A stretch of DNA of 64,000 nucleotides, taken from Lingula anatina (Eukaryota > Brachiopoda > Lingulata > Lingulida > Lingulidae). The notes beneath the pieces are model-generated. The model ran no database searches and was not told the DNA's origin. It saw only the letters and a list, made by a program, of their open reading frames with translations. How positions within the stretch are numbered: position 1 is the first letter of the stretch; every line of letters begins with the position of its first letter. The stretch is from assembly GCF_001039355.2 (NCBI RefSeq), contig NW_019775649.1, positions 134,729 through 198,728 of the forward strand. The letters are read 5' to 3'. Shown piece by piece: positions 52,101-62,447 of the stretch. A program made the position numbers and the translations under genes.

Positions 52101-55100
52101 TTCAGGCTAATGACTTGACGCCTATAACCGTTAGATAATTGCCTGCATCTTGCCATATTGGAGGAAAACAGTAATAAAATTTGCTGTACATGTACAAGAC
52201 CAACAATACAATTCCATGGTATAGCGGTTTTATACTCATTAGTCACATTATAAGTAGACCAGGCATTATAACTACCCAAGATCTGCCTACTTTTTTTACT
52301 CTGATTTAGGGGGTGACACTTCTTTTGTCCAGTGTGTGTAGTTTCATAATAGTAAGACTGCCCGTGCTTGCATCCCCCGCCAGAGCTACATGTATATAAG
52401 AAGCGAGAAAGGGTACCAGTAGGCCTACATCATGTTGCATTTGGCCTATCCTGAATATTTATTCAAAATAATATTCAATTTATGAAAGCATGGAAACTCA
52501 ACAGAACATAAGCGTAAGCGCCCTCCTGACACCTAAAATTGAGCCCCGTCATGCGGCCAATTTTTATTGATATAATGGATCCTGACCAGGGTCATTTTTA
52601 GAGGTCGACGCCGTCAGACTGTTTTTCTTTGCAGTTTTTACAGGTATCCCATTTCATCATACTGGTATCTTATTGGCACTTTAAAAATATCTATGTCAAT
52701 CTGAATATCGACAAACATTAATACTGTTTTGATATGGAAACATTTTCTTGTACAGTATATATTTTATGAATTTTTACAGAATGTTCAAACATATTATTAA
52801 TTTCAAACAGACCGACCACGCCTTACACGTGCGCCCTCGCTTTCCTCGAGAACAGTTCATTCTGTCACCCTAGTCTGGGACAGCTGGTCTCCGGACAGGT
52901 ACCCTGGAGTAGGGAGTGTGAGCCGTTATAACGTCAGTGCGTGGAAAGATGGCAGCATCAGCAGCAACAAGACCACGTCTGCGTCCATAACGTCGATGAC
53001 CATTGGTCGCCTTGCCGAATACACTGAATATAGCTTTGCTGTAACTATAGTGGACGAGGAAGGGCATAATGGACAGCAGAGCCCGAGTGTTACAAAAAGA
53101 ACATGTGGAGGTAAAAAAGAAGAAAAATTTTGGGTGGCACTAATTATTGTTTGCACTGAAAATTATACTACCATTTTTTTCTGTCATTGTGGCCATCGTT
53201 ATTTTATGCTAATTAATATTTAATATTACTTAAATGTTTTATAAGTTTATGTAGGACTGAATAAAATAAAAAGTTGGATAATAAATATCCAGGTAAGTAC
53301 GCCCTGTTTTTGTAGTTCCAGCATTAGTTCCGCCGCCCACTGTTGACTCTGATGTAACAGGCCAGAAGACAACTGCTCAGATAAAGATAACAACACAGGT
53401 GAGTGAAGAATATATTTATGTTTGTAAAATCAACCATTATGTGCAAGCACCCGAAGAAAATGATTTCACTTTCAAATCCAAGATTTTGCGAAGAGGAGAG
53501 GAGGGGAGGCATAGGGGCATTTATTTAATCTCAGAGGAGGAAGAATTACCTAGTTTTGTCAAGTTTCCATTGTTATACCGTTTTGGGGAGGGAGAAGGAT
53601 GGAATGGGGATATCTCTGTAGTTCAAAAGTTATAATATAAATGTAGGAGTAAAGAATAAGACCTTCATTTAAAAATCATTTTTCTAACATTATTTAGCAT
53701 CTGATGATAAACGGTATCCTTATCGTCACAAATATGACAAAAGCAAAACCAGTTACACTGGATTTTAAAACAGAAATACTTAAAGCTTTAATACTTCTTC
53801 CAATAACAAAGATAAACGTGTTTGATGTATTGTCTTGCAGGGAATGACTGAAGCAGTTCACAGGTGTGATGCATTTTCGAAATTGAAGCTGAGTTACGAA
53901 GGGGAGTATGGGGATAGTAACACCATAGAAACCACAGATGTACCCGTATCAAAAGAGCTTATGTTAGGGAGTCTTATTCCCTACAGTAATTATACAATCA
54001 ACATATCAGCGGTGAACAATCTGAATCTGGAAGGGCCAGAGCTTAAGATGTATAAGTTTACACCGGAAGGGAGTAAGTATTGCATTCTCTCTTTGAACAT
54101 GTATTAACCATCTGGTTTGAAGTCGCTTGATCATGGAATTGAAAAATATATATCGTCATAATATAAACACAAAGAATTGTCGGAATTTTGTAGTTGATTT
54201 GTAGAAGGAGAAAGTTCCCTGGAATTTTGTGAAATAATTATGTTAACATACATTATATGTTCGTTCTAAATAACGTGATTAGATAATAGCGACAATATCG
54301 GCAGCTTTGAAAACACACAAAGTGTCTTCTCTAGTCCCACCCAAAATGGCACCACCTGTTGCTGTTAGTCGAAGTCACAATACCATAGAGTTGCGATGGG
54401 AAGCACCACGACCTCCAGGAGGGATAATAACAGAGTATAAAATATCTTACGGCATGGGAGAGAATAACTGGGGGAATTCACTGAAACTGAACGCCAGCAC
54501 TTATTGGAAACCTGTAGGCAGTCTTACGTATAACAGGACATACTGGTTTCGGGTAAGGGAATAGTATGCGCAGGGATGTTTCTTCTTCGTCCATCTTAAT
54601 GCGTTTCTTTGAATATATCAAAATGAAGAAATCTGTTCCTTGAAAAATTCTTAATCTGAATCTCTTCTTGAATTCAATGTAACGTCGTAGGCCTACAGCA
54701 GAATAATGGTTAATTCGTTTATTTTAAAACAGTCTGAAAGTCGATTGACAATTATCCTCCACCTGTCCTCACTTAATGATAATATTAACGTCTTACTTAA
54801 CCTTCTTTGTTTAAGATCCGCGCAGGAACCAATATCGGTTACGGAGAATATAGTGACATTCTTCATGCTAGAACTGTAGAAGAAAGTAAGTATAGACCTA
54901 ACTAAAATGAAGATAATGCATTATCGACTTTTTATTAGATCACTTACAGCCATAAGATCACCAAGAATTAATTTAAGAACCGTTTGTAAAATATAGTGCC
55001 TTTCTAAAAAGTTAAACGGTTATTGTGGTACATTTATAATCTAGATGTTTAATTCTTAATATTTTTAACATAATTTAAAGAGCCGGGGCCTCCAACTAAT

Positions 55101-57554
55101 TTCACCAACACTAGCAGATCAGATACATCTTTGGAGTTTTCGTGGAACGAGCCATTTATCAGGAATGGGGAAATAACGGGCTACAAGGTAATCGAAACGT
55201 AAAAGGTGGCTTAAAATGCAATTGTATATACAAATATACTGTAGTTGTCTAGGGGAATAATCTTTGAAACCATGTCTTTATTTATTGTCATTTTGCAATC
55301 AGTCATTGCCGGCTTTTGGTATGAAGAATGTGACCCAAGGTTATCTTGAAATTCATTGTAGATTGAATGTTCTGTTGATGGAAAGAATATATTAGCAGAA
55401 CTAGCCATGTCAGCAAGAAAAGTCGTTGTGAGTAAATTGAAGCCAGGTACGCGGTATTTATGTGGGTTAATGGCCAAAACATCGGCAGGTTATGGGAATT
55501 CATCACAAGTTATCACATGGACAAAGCCAGCGGGTAAGTACGGTATTACCGTTACAAAACATTTAAATTAAAAATATCTAAGCAATATACCCGATTTTAT
55601 GTTTGACGATTTGTGACATCTGTTCTTACAATGCATTTGGAATTGGTATTGTTTCATCCTTACAGTCCCAAATGATATTGAAGTGATCACAGTCTCGCAA
55701 AGCTTATTGCAAAGAACACTATCGAGCATTACCATTATGTTACCAAGCAAGCACTATGGAGACGTGTACAAGTATAGGTAGGAACATATAACACTTGTTG
55801 TAAATGCGTTTGTCAAATAGCTTTATTTTGATTCAGAGGAGGCATCTGTATCTTAAATACACATGGGTATGGTACTTAACTGATACAACACTAATTACTG
55901 CTGTATCCTTCGAAGTTACCTGTTAACAACTATTAAGCAAACACACGCGTGTGGGTTTTTTACACTTTATGAAGTAAATATATTGCATTTTACGCTAGGA
56001 TTGTAGTGGAGAAAGAGAGCAAAGCGAAACGTCGCCGACGGGCTTTAGACCTTAACGACTCCAAGATCCAGAGACTTGTCCCGTGTCAGTCTGTGACAGA
56101 CACAGATCAGTTGCTGTGTGTGGCGGCTGAACTGGGTGCTGGTGACCTTGGGAAGCCGTTTACTGTTGGAGATAATAAAACATATGGAGGATATTATAAC
56201 CGGCCGCTGGAGGAAGGGAAATCATACAACATATATTTCGGCCCTGTGCAAACAGTAGATGGGGTAGGTACTAATTTAGTGTATTTTTTGAGTAAGGTAA
56301 AATATTATATGCTATATGTACTGTTTTGTCGACTATGGTTGTAGGGGTGTGGACGTTTTATTCGTAGGGCAAAGCATCTCGGCGACTGAGCACTTAATTT
56401 GCAAAACGACACAACAATATCTTAAAAATGCTGTGTATGTTCCTTGTCTGTGTTCTTTGTAGATTACTTCCCAAGCCTATGTTTCCTTAGTAAGGGGTGT
56501 TATACCACAGATGGATGTCAAAAGTAAGTGGTACATTTATCCTTGACATGTGCATCAGCAAGATTTTGAATACAACGGCCCTTAGAAGAAAAAAGACAAA
56601 TAAATCCTCATCTTTACTTATAATTGAATTGAAGTACATACATTCAGGTATTACAAACGCACATATATTTTGGTATCATGCAGTCATGTACACTGTACAG
56701 TTCTAGGTCTAGATGTCGGTGTCCTCGTCGGTGGAGTTGTTGCAGCCATATTGGCGGTGGCAGGTGTGGCCATAGCAGTCTGGATATACATGAGGTAAAC
56801 ATATTTACAGGGGCTGTGCCACACGCTTGCACAAGGGATTATTTTTTCTGTTTATTTCAAAGAAATGCATTGTTCTCCAAACACTGAGATATGAACGTGG
56901 CTAATACTTGATAACATTGCAAAAAGGTTAGCACGAAAATATAAACCACCACTACATTCAATTTGAAACCATTCATCCTTATTATGTATAGTAATAACGG
57001 TACTGGTAAGCCGTTGAATAACATTTGTTGCTAGCTGTTTGATGCGTAAGAGTAACCGTATATTTATGCCGTATTGTATCTTATATTTTATATGACGCGC
57101 ATTATGCATAATTTTGTTAGAAGGCGAAGGCGTGGACTGGAAGCTACACATTCAAGTAGTGCATCTGACAGAGAGATGAAATCGTTAAAAGTAGAGACAC
57201 GCAATGAAGGTAAATGGGTTGATAGTCGCGTGCAGTGGGTGAGGAGACACCCCCCCCCCCCACCCGCATCCCCACCCCTATTACGTGAAATCAATCATTT
57301 TATAAAATGCAGTACATGAACGTTGTCTAAATTTGAAGCTTTGGCTAATCTTAAAGTGTGCATTTTGATTCATAATTGATCCAGCTACATTAAAACTGAT
57401 CAATGAAAACTGATCACATACCGTAAATGTCCAGCAATTTTCAAACGATTTTCCATTGTATTTTGACTCTTTTGTGTAACCAAAATATCATGCACATGAA
57501 ACATTTTTCTTTGGTACCTGTAGTCCAAAACAACTGTATTTTCTTTTTATGATC

Positions 57555-57592
<38 letters not shown>

Positions 57593-57622
57593 GATCGACA
57601 TAAAAAGAAAATACAGTTGTTT

Positions 57623-57696
<74 letters not shown>

Positions 57697-60600
57697 GATC
57701 ATAAAAAGAAAATACAGTTGTTTTGGATTATATAGATTACGAAGTTCCAAATTACCATATGCCGGAAAACCCGTATATGGAACTCAGTTGGGAACATTTA
57801 GACGATATTATGGAGCAGGTCACAGACATCCCTGTTGAGGATATCTTCACTGTTATGAAGAAGAAAAACAGGGAAGCGTTGAAAGCAGAGTATGAGGTTT
57901 GTTGATTTTCATTTGTATTGCACAACATATTCAGCCTGATGATACATAGAAAGTCTTTCAGCCATGGAGACCATTTATTAATTCACTATCTAATGTGTAC
58001 TTTATCGAGATAAAAAAAAAACGAAAATAGAAGCAGACTGACAGTCATAGGGACTTATTGATTATAAAAAGCTTCTAGAAGAACGTGCAATACAACATTA
58101 AATACACACGAACAGAACTTAATAATTTTGCTTTGCATAACACATCCAGAATACAATGTGATAGTTTAAGTTAAATATATTTCATGCCATTTTGTAGAAA
58201 TTACCTACAGTATTCACTGCGACGTGCCATGTAGGACAAAAGCAGGAAAATCAAATGAAAAATAGATTCGACACTATTTTGCCATGTAAGTGGATCGAGA
58301 CCATTATTATTTTTTTTTACAAATATTTGCATAGTTTAGTAACGTTTTAGTGATAATAATCGGTAACTGTGGAACAAAATATTAACATTTGCTTAAAACA
58401 GCTGCGTTTTGCTCTTATCACCAGAGTATCCCACGGTTTAAAGATCACAGCAAAAAGAAAAGCACCATTAGGGTGAATGTTCACAGTGTCACGAAACGTT
58501 ACTGAATAGAAATCCTTGGACAATGTAATAGATTATACAAAAAGGTAATTCAGCTAGTGGAAAAGTGAGGAGTGCTTTAGTCACACGTTTGTGGATATAT
58601 ATTTATGGTTAAGTAGCAGTTTGCATCAAGTCTGATATCTTCGTCACTTGAACAACATGTTGGATAATTCTGTGGGTACCTCCACCTATATGTGGAACAT
58701 TGCAACACCAGTTTATAGTAGTTTCACCTTGTTTTCTTATGACAATAGATGACCACTCCCGGGTCCCGTTGACTCCACTACCGGGTGACCCCCATTCCGA
58801 TTACATCAACGCAAATTATATAGATGTAAGTAACCTTATTGACTTTGGTGTCAATTATTCATTTTTCGTTTTGTTTCGTTTATAATTGTATGTAATGTTT
58901 AGAAGAAGGAACTTGTTTTGTTATGTAAAAAGGTTAATGAGAAAACAAACAACTAAATTTGTTACTTGAAACACTACGATATATGCATGTACAATGTGAT
59001 AATGTCTAAATGTCCTTCACTTTTTATCTCATTTTTATTGAAGGGCTATGGGCAGACTGGAGCATTCATTGCCTGTCAAGGTTATTATGATTTTATTTTG
59101 CTAATATTTATGTATTATTTTATTAGTTCTGAATTCACATATTCATGTTTTCATACAATACTGCAACTTGTGTTTTTATAAATTCACTTTTAATTATATA
59201 TTGATGGTACGTCGATCAACAATTATCCTACACAACATTTTTATTGAAACTTATTCAGGTCCAAAACCAAACACTGTGAAGGATTTTTGGCGAATGGTTT
59301 GGCAAGAAGATTCCCCTGTGATTGTCATGTTGACGAACTTGACAGAGGATGCTAAGGTGTTTGATCAATTCATCTGTTTAGATAGTATACTAGTATGTTT
59401 CCATGTTTGAAAATTATATTATATTATATTATATTATATTATATTATATTATTTCTGTGTTCTAGACAAAGTGCGCTAAATACTGGCCTGACGAAGGCAG
59501 CAAACGATTTGGTTTAATAGTCGTGACTTTAAAGAAAGAAGAAACTCACACTGATTTTACTGTGCGAACGCTGCATATGTCGGTGTTACATGTAGGTAAT
59601 CAAGTTTGGGAAATGAAGGTTATAGTTTTGATAAATTGAATCGGTTTTCCCCTCCGCTTAACATATTAAGCTGGGATGATGTATGAAAAAAGGATTAAAA
59701 GATGTGTATAGAATGATAGAATACGAAAGATGTGTTATCTTTCTTCTAACGCACGTTGAATAGAAGATAGAAAAATGGCAAATCATTTTGTTACTTAGTA
59801 GTATAATGTTATGTGATGTATTGAATCCTTCTCAGTATAATGCAATGATTAAATATTTATAATATTTTTCAAGTCCAATTCTTCCACGAAGACAGTGAAG
59901 CAATTCCATTTCACGGGCTGGCCTGACCACGGTGTTCCCGTAGATTTCTCAGCTTTGGTGCAGTTCCGAGACAAGTTCAAATGGTATCAGAAAAAGGTGG
60001 AATGTCAAGGTCCCATCATTGTTCACAGCAGGTTTGTATATCAATGCAGACAAAGTTTCTACAATTTACCTGTACATTTGTGTGATGCATTTGCCTAGAT
60101 GGCTTCTGGTACACGTGAAATTCAAACAGCGTCAACTGGTCAGTTCTTAATTATAGTCATTTCGTCAACCTATTTTTGAATAGATTATAGACATAAATAT
60201 TAAATTTGAATACCGTGATAATTTGGCTTACTATTTTTGAATTGAATACCGTGGTAAATACACATGAAACTTTCTGCTTTAAAAAAGTAGCCCAATTACA
60301 CTATAATTTATTTACTGAAGTTATATATATATCTCCAATAGTGCTGGTGTCGGCAGGACTGGGACTTTCATCGCTCTGGACTACCTGTTAGACCAAGCCG
60401 AGGCTGAAGGGAAGATCAACATATTCAATCTTGTACAGCTGATGAGACGTTCACGTTCGATGATGATACAAACAGAGGTCAGTGGTACACGTGTTATACA
60501 AAATGGTCTAGTAGGACAAACGTGTATGGAAAGTAGTTGATTTATCATTAGTAAATAGTTTATGACTGTTTGGTACAAGTAATTATTCGTCAGTTATTTA

Positions 60601-62183
60601 AACATAATGTTGTATATTTTCAATGCAGGAGCAATACTACTTCATTCACGACGCCATGTTGGAGGAACTGTACTGCGGGAACACGACAGTCCCGGTGCAA
60701 AGATTGCAGCCTTATTTTCATAGGCTGAAACAGGTGGACATAAAATCTGGTCTATCAAAGTTAGAGAGAGAGTTTGCAGTGAGTGTATTTCAATCAAAAA
60801 TATGTATTTATTGAATATATTATAAGAAATTAATTGTTGAATACATTAAAACTGTATCATAAAATGAATGTTTGATCTAAAAAGCATTACAGGTGGGAAC
60901 TAAACTACCAAAAATTTTCCGTTTAAAGATGTAGTTGAGCTGGTACAAACGTGTATCTAAGCCCAAATTTATTATCTTATACAATTTATGAAACTGCTGT
61001 ATTCTGGATAGGTGAACACATTATTTGTTTTTTTATTGCAGCGTTTTAGTCCTATTGTGTGTTTTACTCTATGCGAGCTTTTTATTGGTTCTTAGGTTCT
61101 TCAACAACTGTGTGTTGGATCTGCTAACGTCGGAAAATCACAGGCTTCAGCCAACGTAAACAAAAAACGTGTCAGGAACATTTCACCTGGAAACGGATGG
61201 AGACCGGCAAATGGCAGTACTGACTACATCAACGCTGTCTTCCTTGATGTAAGACCGATTACGTTATTGACGAATATCAAGTATTTTAGATTTGAATTTT
61301 AGATGGAAGAGAACTCAATCAAACCTTTTAATTAGATAAAGTAAGGTAGAATCAGTGAACACGGTAAATTATAATTGTTAGCATGCCTTTTACGTAATAT
61401 TATTGTAGTTGTAAAGTTAGTGTATGTCTGCAATTGTTCAACGTTCTCTTATTCGCTTCTCAGGGCTACCGCCGTGCTGATGCCTACATCGTGGCCCAGA
61501 CGCCTTTACCTGATACTGTGGTGGACTTCTGGAGAATGATCTATGATCATAATTCTGCTACAATAGTCATGATGAATGAAGCAGCCGAAATAGAAAAGGT
61601 GCGTGTATGCCTTGTAGATTTCTATTATAAGAAGACATATTGGTGAAATTTTGTAACAATATACGTTTTTAGATTTATATTAATGAAAATAGTAATATTT
61701 CGTGTTTTTGCATTTAACTACCTCTCAAAACTGTTTAATGCAGATGCAATGTTGAATACTGTATGTTCCAACATTTATGATTTCATAGTTCACTAATTTT
61801 CACATATTAGTTTGGATCAATATCTATAACGTCTCAGATGTGTTTTCTCCAGTAATATATATCTTTATAGGAAACTCCATTGTACGTGCCTAAATCTGGT
61901 TCTACGACCTATGGACCTTTCACAGTGGAAGTGATATCATCGCACGATGCAGTGGATTCTTTTGCTATCAAGGAATTAACACTGAAAAATAGAAACCGGG
62001 TATTTAGTTTATCAATAGTCAGTCACAGCTCATGTACAATCCATTTGGACAACATAAGAAATAAGATGTTTGTGTTCACAATTTAAAGGTTCGGTGTCAC
62101 CTGTTACTAGTAGTTTTAACCCCAAGTAACGACGTCTTTCGGGTATGTCCAACCACTGATTGGTGGAAATAATTCTGTTTGTG

Positions 62184-62218
<35 letters not shown>

Positions 62219-62405
62219 AATTTCATTCTTTATTTTTATAATTACAGACTAAAGAGCAACCTCGCAAGATACGCCAGTTCCAGCTCCAAGGGTGGAACAC
62301 ATCTGAACCGACGCCGTCCTCAACAGAAGCGCTCCTAGAGCTATTAGATGAAGTACAACACTGGCAACAACAGAGTGGGAACACAGCCATTACTGTGCAC
62401 TGCAT
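43064..62405 (+). CDS. Receptor-type protein tyrosine phosphatase with F5/8-type, EGF-like and FN3 ectodomain (3' partial)
   Basis: Single-pass receptor phosphatase; 33 exons in the window, all GT-AG and in phase, 1,575 residues plus two bases, continuing past the right edge. Order: signal peptide (1-13), cysteine-rich EGF-like segment (14-68), F5/8-type domains 1 (69-198) and 2 (199-347), two EGF-like units (348-441), four FN3 domains (442-835), a fifth FN3-like membrane-proximal segment with a KRRRRA cleavage-type site (836-981), TM helix (about 984-1009), juxtamembrane region, phosphatase D1 (about 1062-1330) and D2 (from about 1375). Lectin-like F5/8 domains on an RPTP fit the lineage-specific families of marine invertebrates; vertebrate RPTPs do not have them. 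D1 has Ser in place of the catalytic Cys. Three Tc1-like copies lie in introns 2, 8 and 33. The first exon is the least certain: it is 3.3 kb upstream of the next. Confidence 0.9.
43677..43837. repeat. Diverged short direct repeat of unknown origin
   Basis: Two ~55-bp segments about 102 bp apart (near 43677-43735 and 43779-43837) share a GACGAACGCG core followed by CTCG and GCAT stretches. They lie in RPTP intron 1 and overlap a 151-codon open frame, which I do not consider a gene because it runs into a poly-A tract. Confidence 0.5.
43945..43972. repeat. Poly-A tract
   Basis: About 27 A residues directly abutting the left end of the element at 43975-45246. Confidence 0.9.
43975..45246. mobile_element. 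Probable ~1.27-kb non-autonomous element with AACGTGTACGTGTACG ends
   Basis: Both ends carry TAGAGAG at the edge and AAACGTGTACGTGTACG a little inward, in inverted orientation, flanked by TA (43973-43974 and 45247-45248). The interior is AT-rich and noncoding. It includes two diverged direct copies of a ~200-bp unit (about 44156-44355 and 44378-44588) that share TATGGTTGATAT, AATTCTCT and CACAAAACAAAAATAAG. It lies in RPTP intron 1. The class is uncertain. Confidence 0.5.
45286..45340 (+). mobile_element. Short scrap of the same retrotransposon family
   Basis: GCACTTTAGACAACCCAGTC and the following CTCGTATTTTGGACA closely match the 40219-40413 fragment (GCACTTTAGACCAACCAGTC, CTCGTACTTTGGACA). 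It is too short to code for anything. Confidence 0.45.
46431..46595 (+). CDS. RPTP exon 2: cysteine-rich EGF-like segment
   Basis: A 165-bp phase 1-1 exon with closely spaced cysteines ([39 protein letters not shown]), in the style of MEGF/Tie-type EGF repeats. A Tc1-like transposon lies in the following intron. Confidence 0.8.
46720..48107 (+). mobile_element. Tc1-like transposon copy 1 (DD34E, defective)
   Basis: A 1,388-bp element with terminal inverted repeats CACACACTGGACAATAGAAG and TA on both sides (46718-46719, 48108-48109), in RPTP intron 2. The transposase is broken by an in-frame stop near 47222 and by frame changes before 47569. Helix-turn-helix-type residues ([20 protein letters not shown]) and the GRPRKTTG hook are visible. 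Catalytic residues are kept: Asp in FSDECRF, the second Asp of HQDDNVPCH, and Glu of IIENEW 34 residues later. It also has a good cryptic donor (ACAGGTAAGT near 46911-46920). Confidence 0.93.
48279..49275 (+). CDS. RPTP exons 3-4: F5/8-type (fucolectin-like) domain 1
   Basis: Exons 48279-48482 and 49090-49275. [17 protein letters not shown] and NPWWQVDL are the hallmark strings of fucolectin/tachylectin-4 type discoidin folds, and the second exon ends with YVKFSKSG and LCEVIIRGY. The domain is expected to bind fucose or other glycans with calcium. The internal join uses the donor CT|GTATGT so that Gly-Cys-Gln reads through in frame. Confidence 0.88.
49546..50161 (+). CDS. RPTP exons 5-6: F5/8-type (fucolectin-like) domain 2
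   Basis: Exons 49546-49770 and 49940-50161. [22 protein letters not shown] and [15 protein letters not shown] repeat the domain 1 pattern, followed by [10 protein letters not shown] and [12 protein letters not shown]. The exon 5 donor (GTTTTG) is weak. It was chosen because it alone restores a Cys codon and phase, in parallel with the equivalent intron of domain 1. The shared intron position indicates internal duplication of a two-exon unit. Confidence 0.88.
50435..50981 (+). CDS. RPTP exons 7-8: two EGF-like modules
   Basis: Exons 50435-50578 and 50844-50981, each phase 1-1. Both start with the MEGF-type spacing: [15 protein letters not shown] and [16 protein letters not shown]. The second exon's donor is nine bases upstream of a Tc1-like insertion. 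Confidence 0.88.
50992..52338 (-). mobile_element. Tc1-like transposon copy 2 (inverted, defective)
   Basis: The same family in the opposite orientation, bounded by TA (50990-50991, 52339-52340), in RPTP intron 8. The N-terminal part is the best preserved of the three copies ([20 protein letters not shown], minus strand, near 52140-52160), and the GRPRKTTG hook is present. The catalytic half is broken by indels and stops. Its left end is only nine bases beyond the exon 8 boundary. Confidence 0.92.
52811..55533 (+). CDS. RPTP exons 9-15: four fibronectin type III domains
   Basis: FN3-1 is one 300-bp phase 1-1 exon (52811-53110). FN3-2 uses 53316-53398 and 53841-54072, FN3-3 uses 54335-54552 and 54816-54885, and FN3-4 uses 55081-55187 and 55362-55533, each split by a phase 0 intron. 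Signatures: [67 protein letters not shown] and [19 protein letters not shown]. They act as spacers and adhesion modules. Confidence 0.9.
55666..56523 (+). CDS. RPTP exons 16-18: membrane-proximal FN3-like segment with polybasic cleavage site
   Basis: Exons 55666-55777, 55999-56263 and 56463-56523. The segment keeps FN3-like strands ([24 protein letters not shown] is split across the join) and then has [11 protein letters not shown] at residues about 881-891. A similar proprotein-convertase site in this position is known in LAR and PTP-mu class receptors, where it yields two noncovalently joined chains. It ends with NIYFGPVQ and AYVSLVRG, strands typical of the RPTP juxtamembrane ectodomain. 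Confidence 0.82.
56707..57209 (+). CDS. RPTP exons 19-20: transmembrane helix and basic stop-transfer
   Basis: Exon 56707-56794 encodes a 26-residue glycine/valine/alanine-rich helix ([20 protein letters not shown], then WIYM). Exon 57121-57209 begins RRRRG, a cytoplasmic stop-transfer signal, then a polar linker. Confidence 0.9.
57525..57726. repeat. Nested inverted repeat with embedded (CT)n and (TA)n tracts
   Basis: The left arm (57525-57555) and right arm (57696-57726) are 31-bp exact inverted copies containing CAACTGTATTTTCTTTTTAT. A third copy, in the right-arm orientation, lies at 57599-57624 between a CT microsatellite (57553-57592) and a TA microsatellite (57625-57693). The whole structure ends ten bases before RPTP exon 21. 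Confidence 0.92.
57736..60778 (+). CDS. RPTP exons 21-29: juxtamembrane region and phosphatase domain D1 (catalytic Cys replaced by Ser)
   Basis: Exons: 57736-57896, 58198-58285, 58749-58825, 59044-59080, 59259-59356, 59466-59591, 59874-60031, 60342-60477 and 60629-60778. D1 motifs present: [11 protein letters not shown] (substrate-recognition loop, Tyr changed to Phe), [41 protein letters not shown] (WPD intact, Asp1254) and the Q-loop [16 protein letters not shown]. The P-loop reads [11 protein letters not shown]: the catalytic Cys codon at 60027-60029 is AGC (Ser1288), and the arginine is kept. By known PTP chemistry a Cys-to-Ser change removes catalysis but keeps substrate binding. The join across the P-loop is GT-AG (60031/60342), in the place where an intron is common in PTP genes. 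Confidence 0.92.
59412..59452. repeat. (ATATT)n pentanucleotide repeat
   Basis: About eight tandem ATATT units in RPTP intron 25, about 15 bp from the next acceptor region. Confidence 0.9.
61096..62405 (+). CDS. RPTP exons 30-33: phosphatase domain D2 (partial)
   Basis: Exons 61096-61248, 61464-61598, 61871-61999 and 62248-62405. D2 strings: [35 protein letters not shown] and [12 protein letters not shown]. The WPD motif is replaced by W-N-T (from Trp1539), so the general acid is missing. The last exon ends ITVHC plus two bases, so the P-loop cysteine (Cys1575) is present and the rest is beyond a transposon-bearing intron, outside the window. Confidence 0.88.
62188..62218. repeat. (GA)n microsatellite
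   Basis: About 15 GA units, 30 bp before RPTP exon 33. Confidence 0.92.
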
Positions 62406-62447
62406 GTAAGGCATATTTTACTTTTTCAACATGTGCTTGCTTACATA

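Noticed and set aside
60027-60060. Read-through of exon 27 giving VHSRFVYQ instead of a P-loop
   Set aside because: The GT at 60032 and AG at 60340-60341 give an exact P-loop continuation (SAGVGRTG), so the intron is real. Splicing choice does not restore a Cys, because the AGC codon lies inside exon 27.
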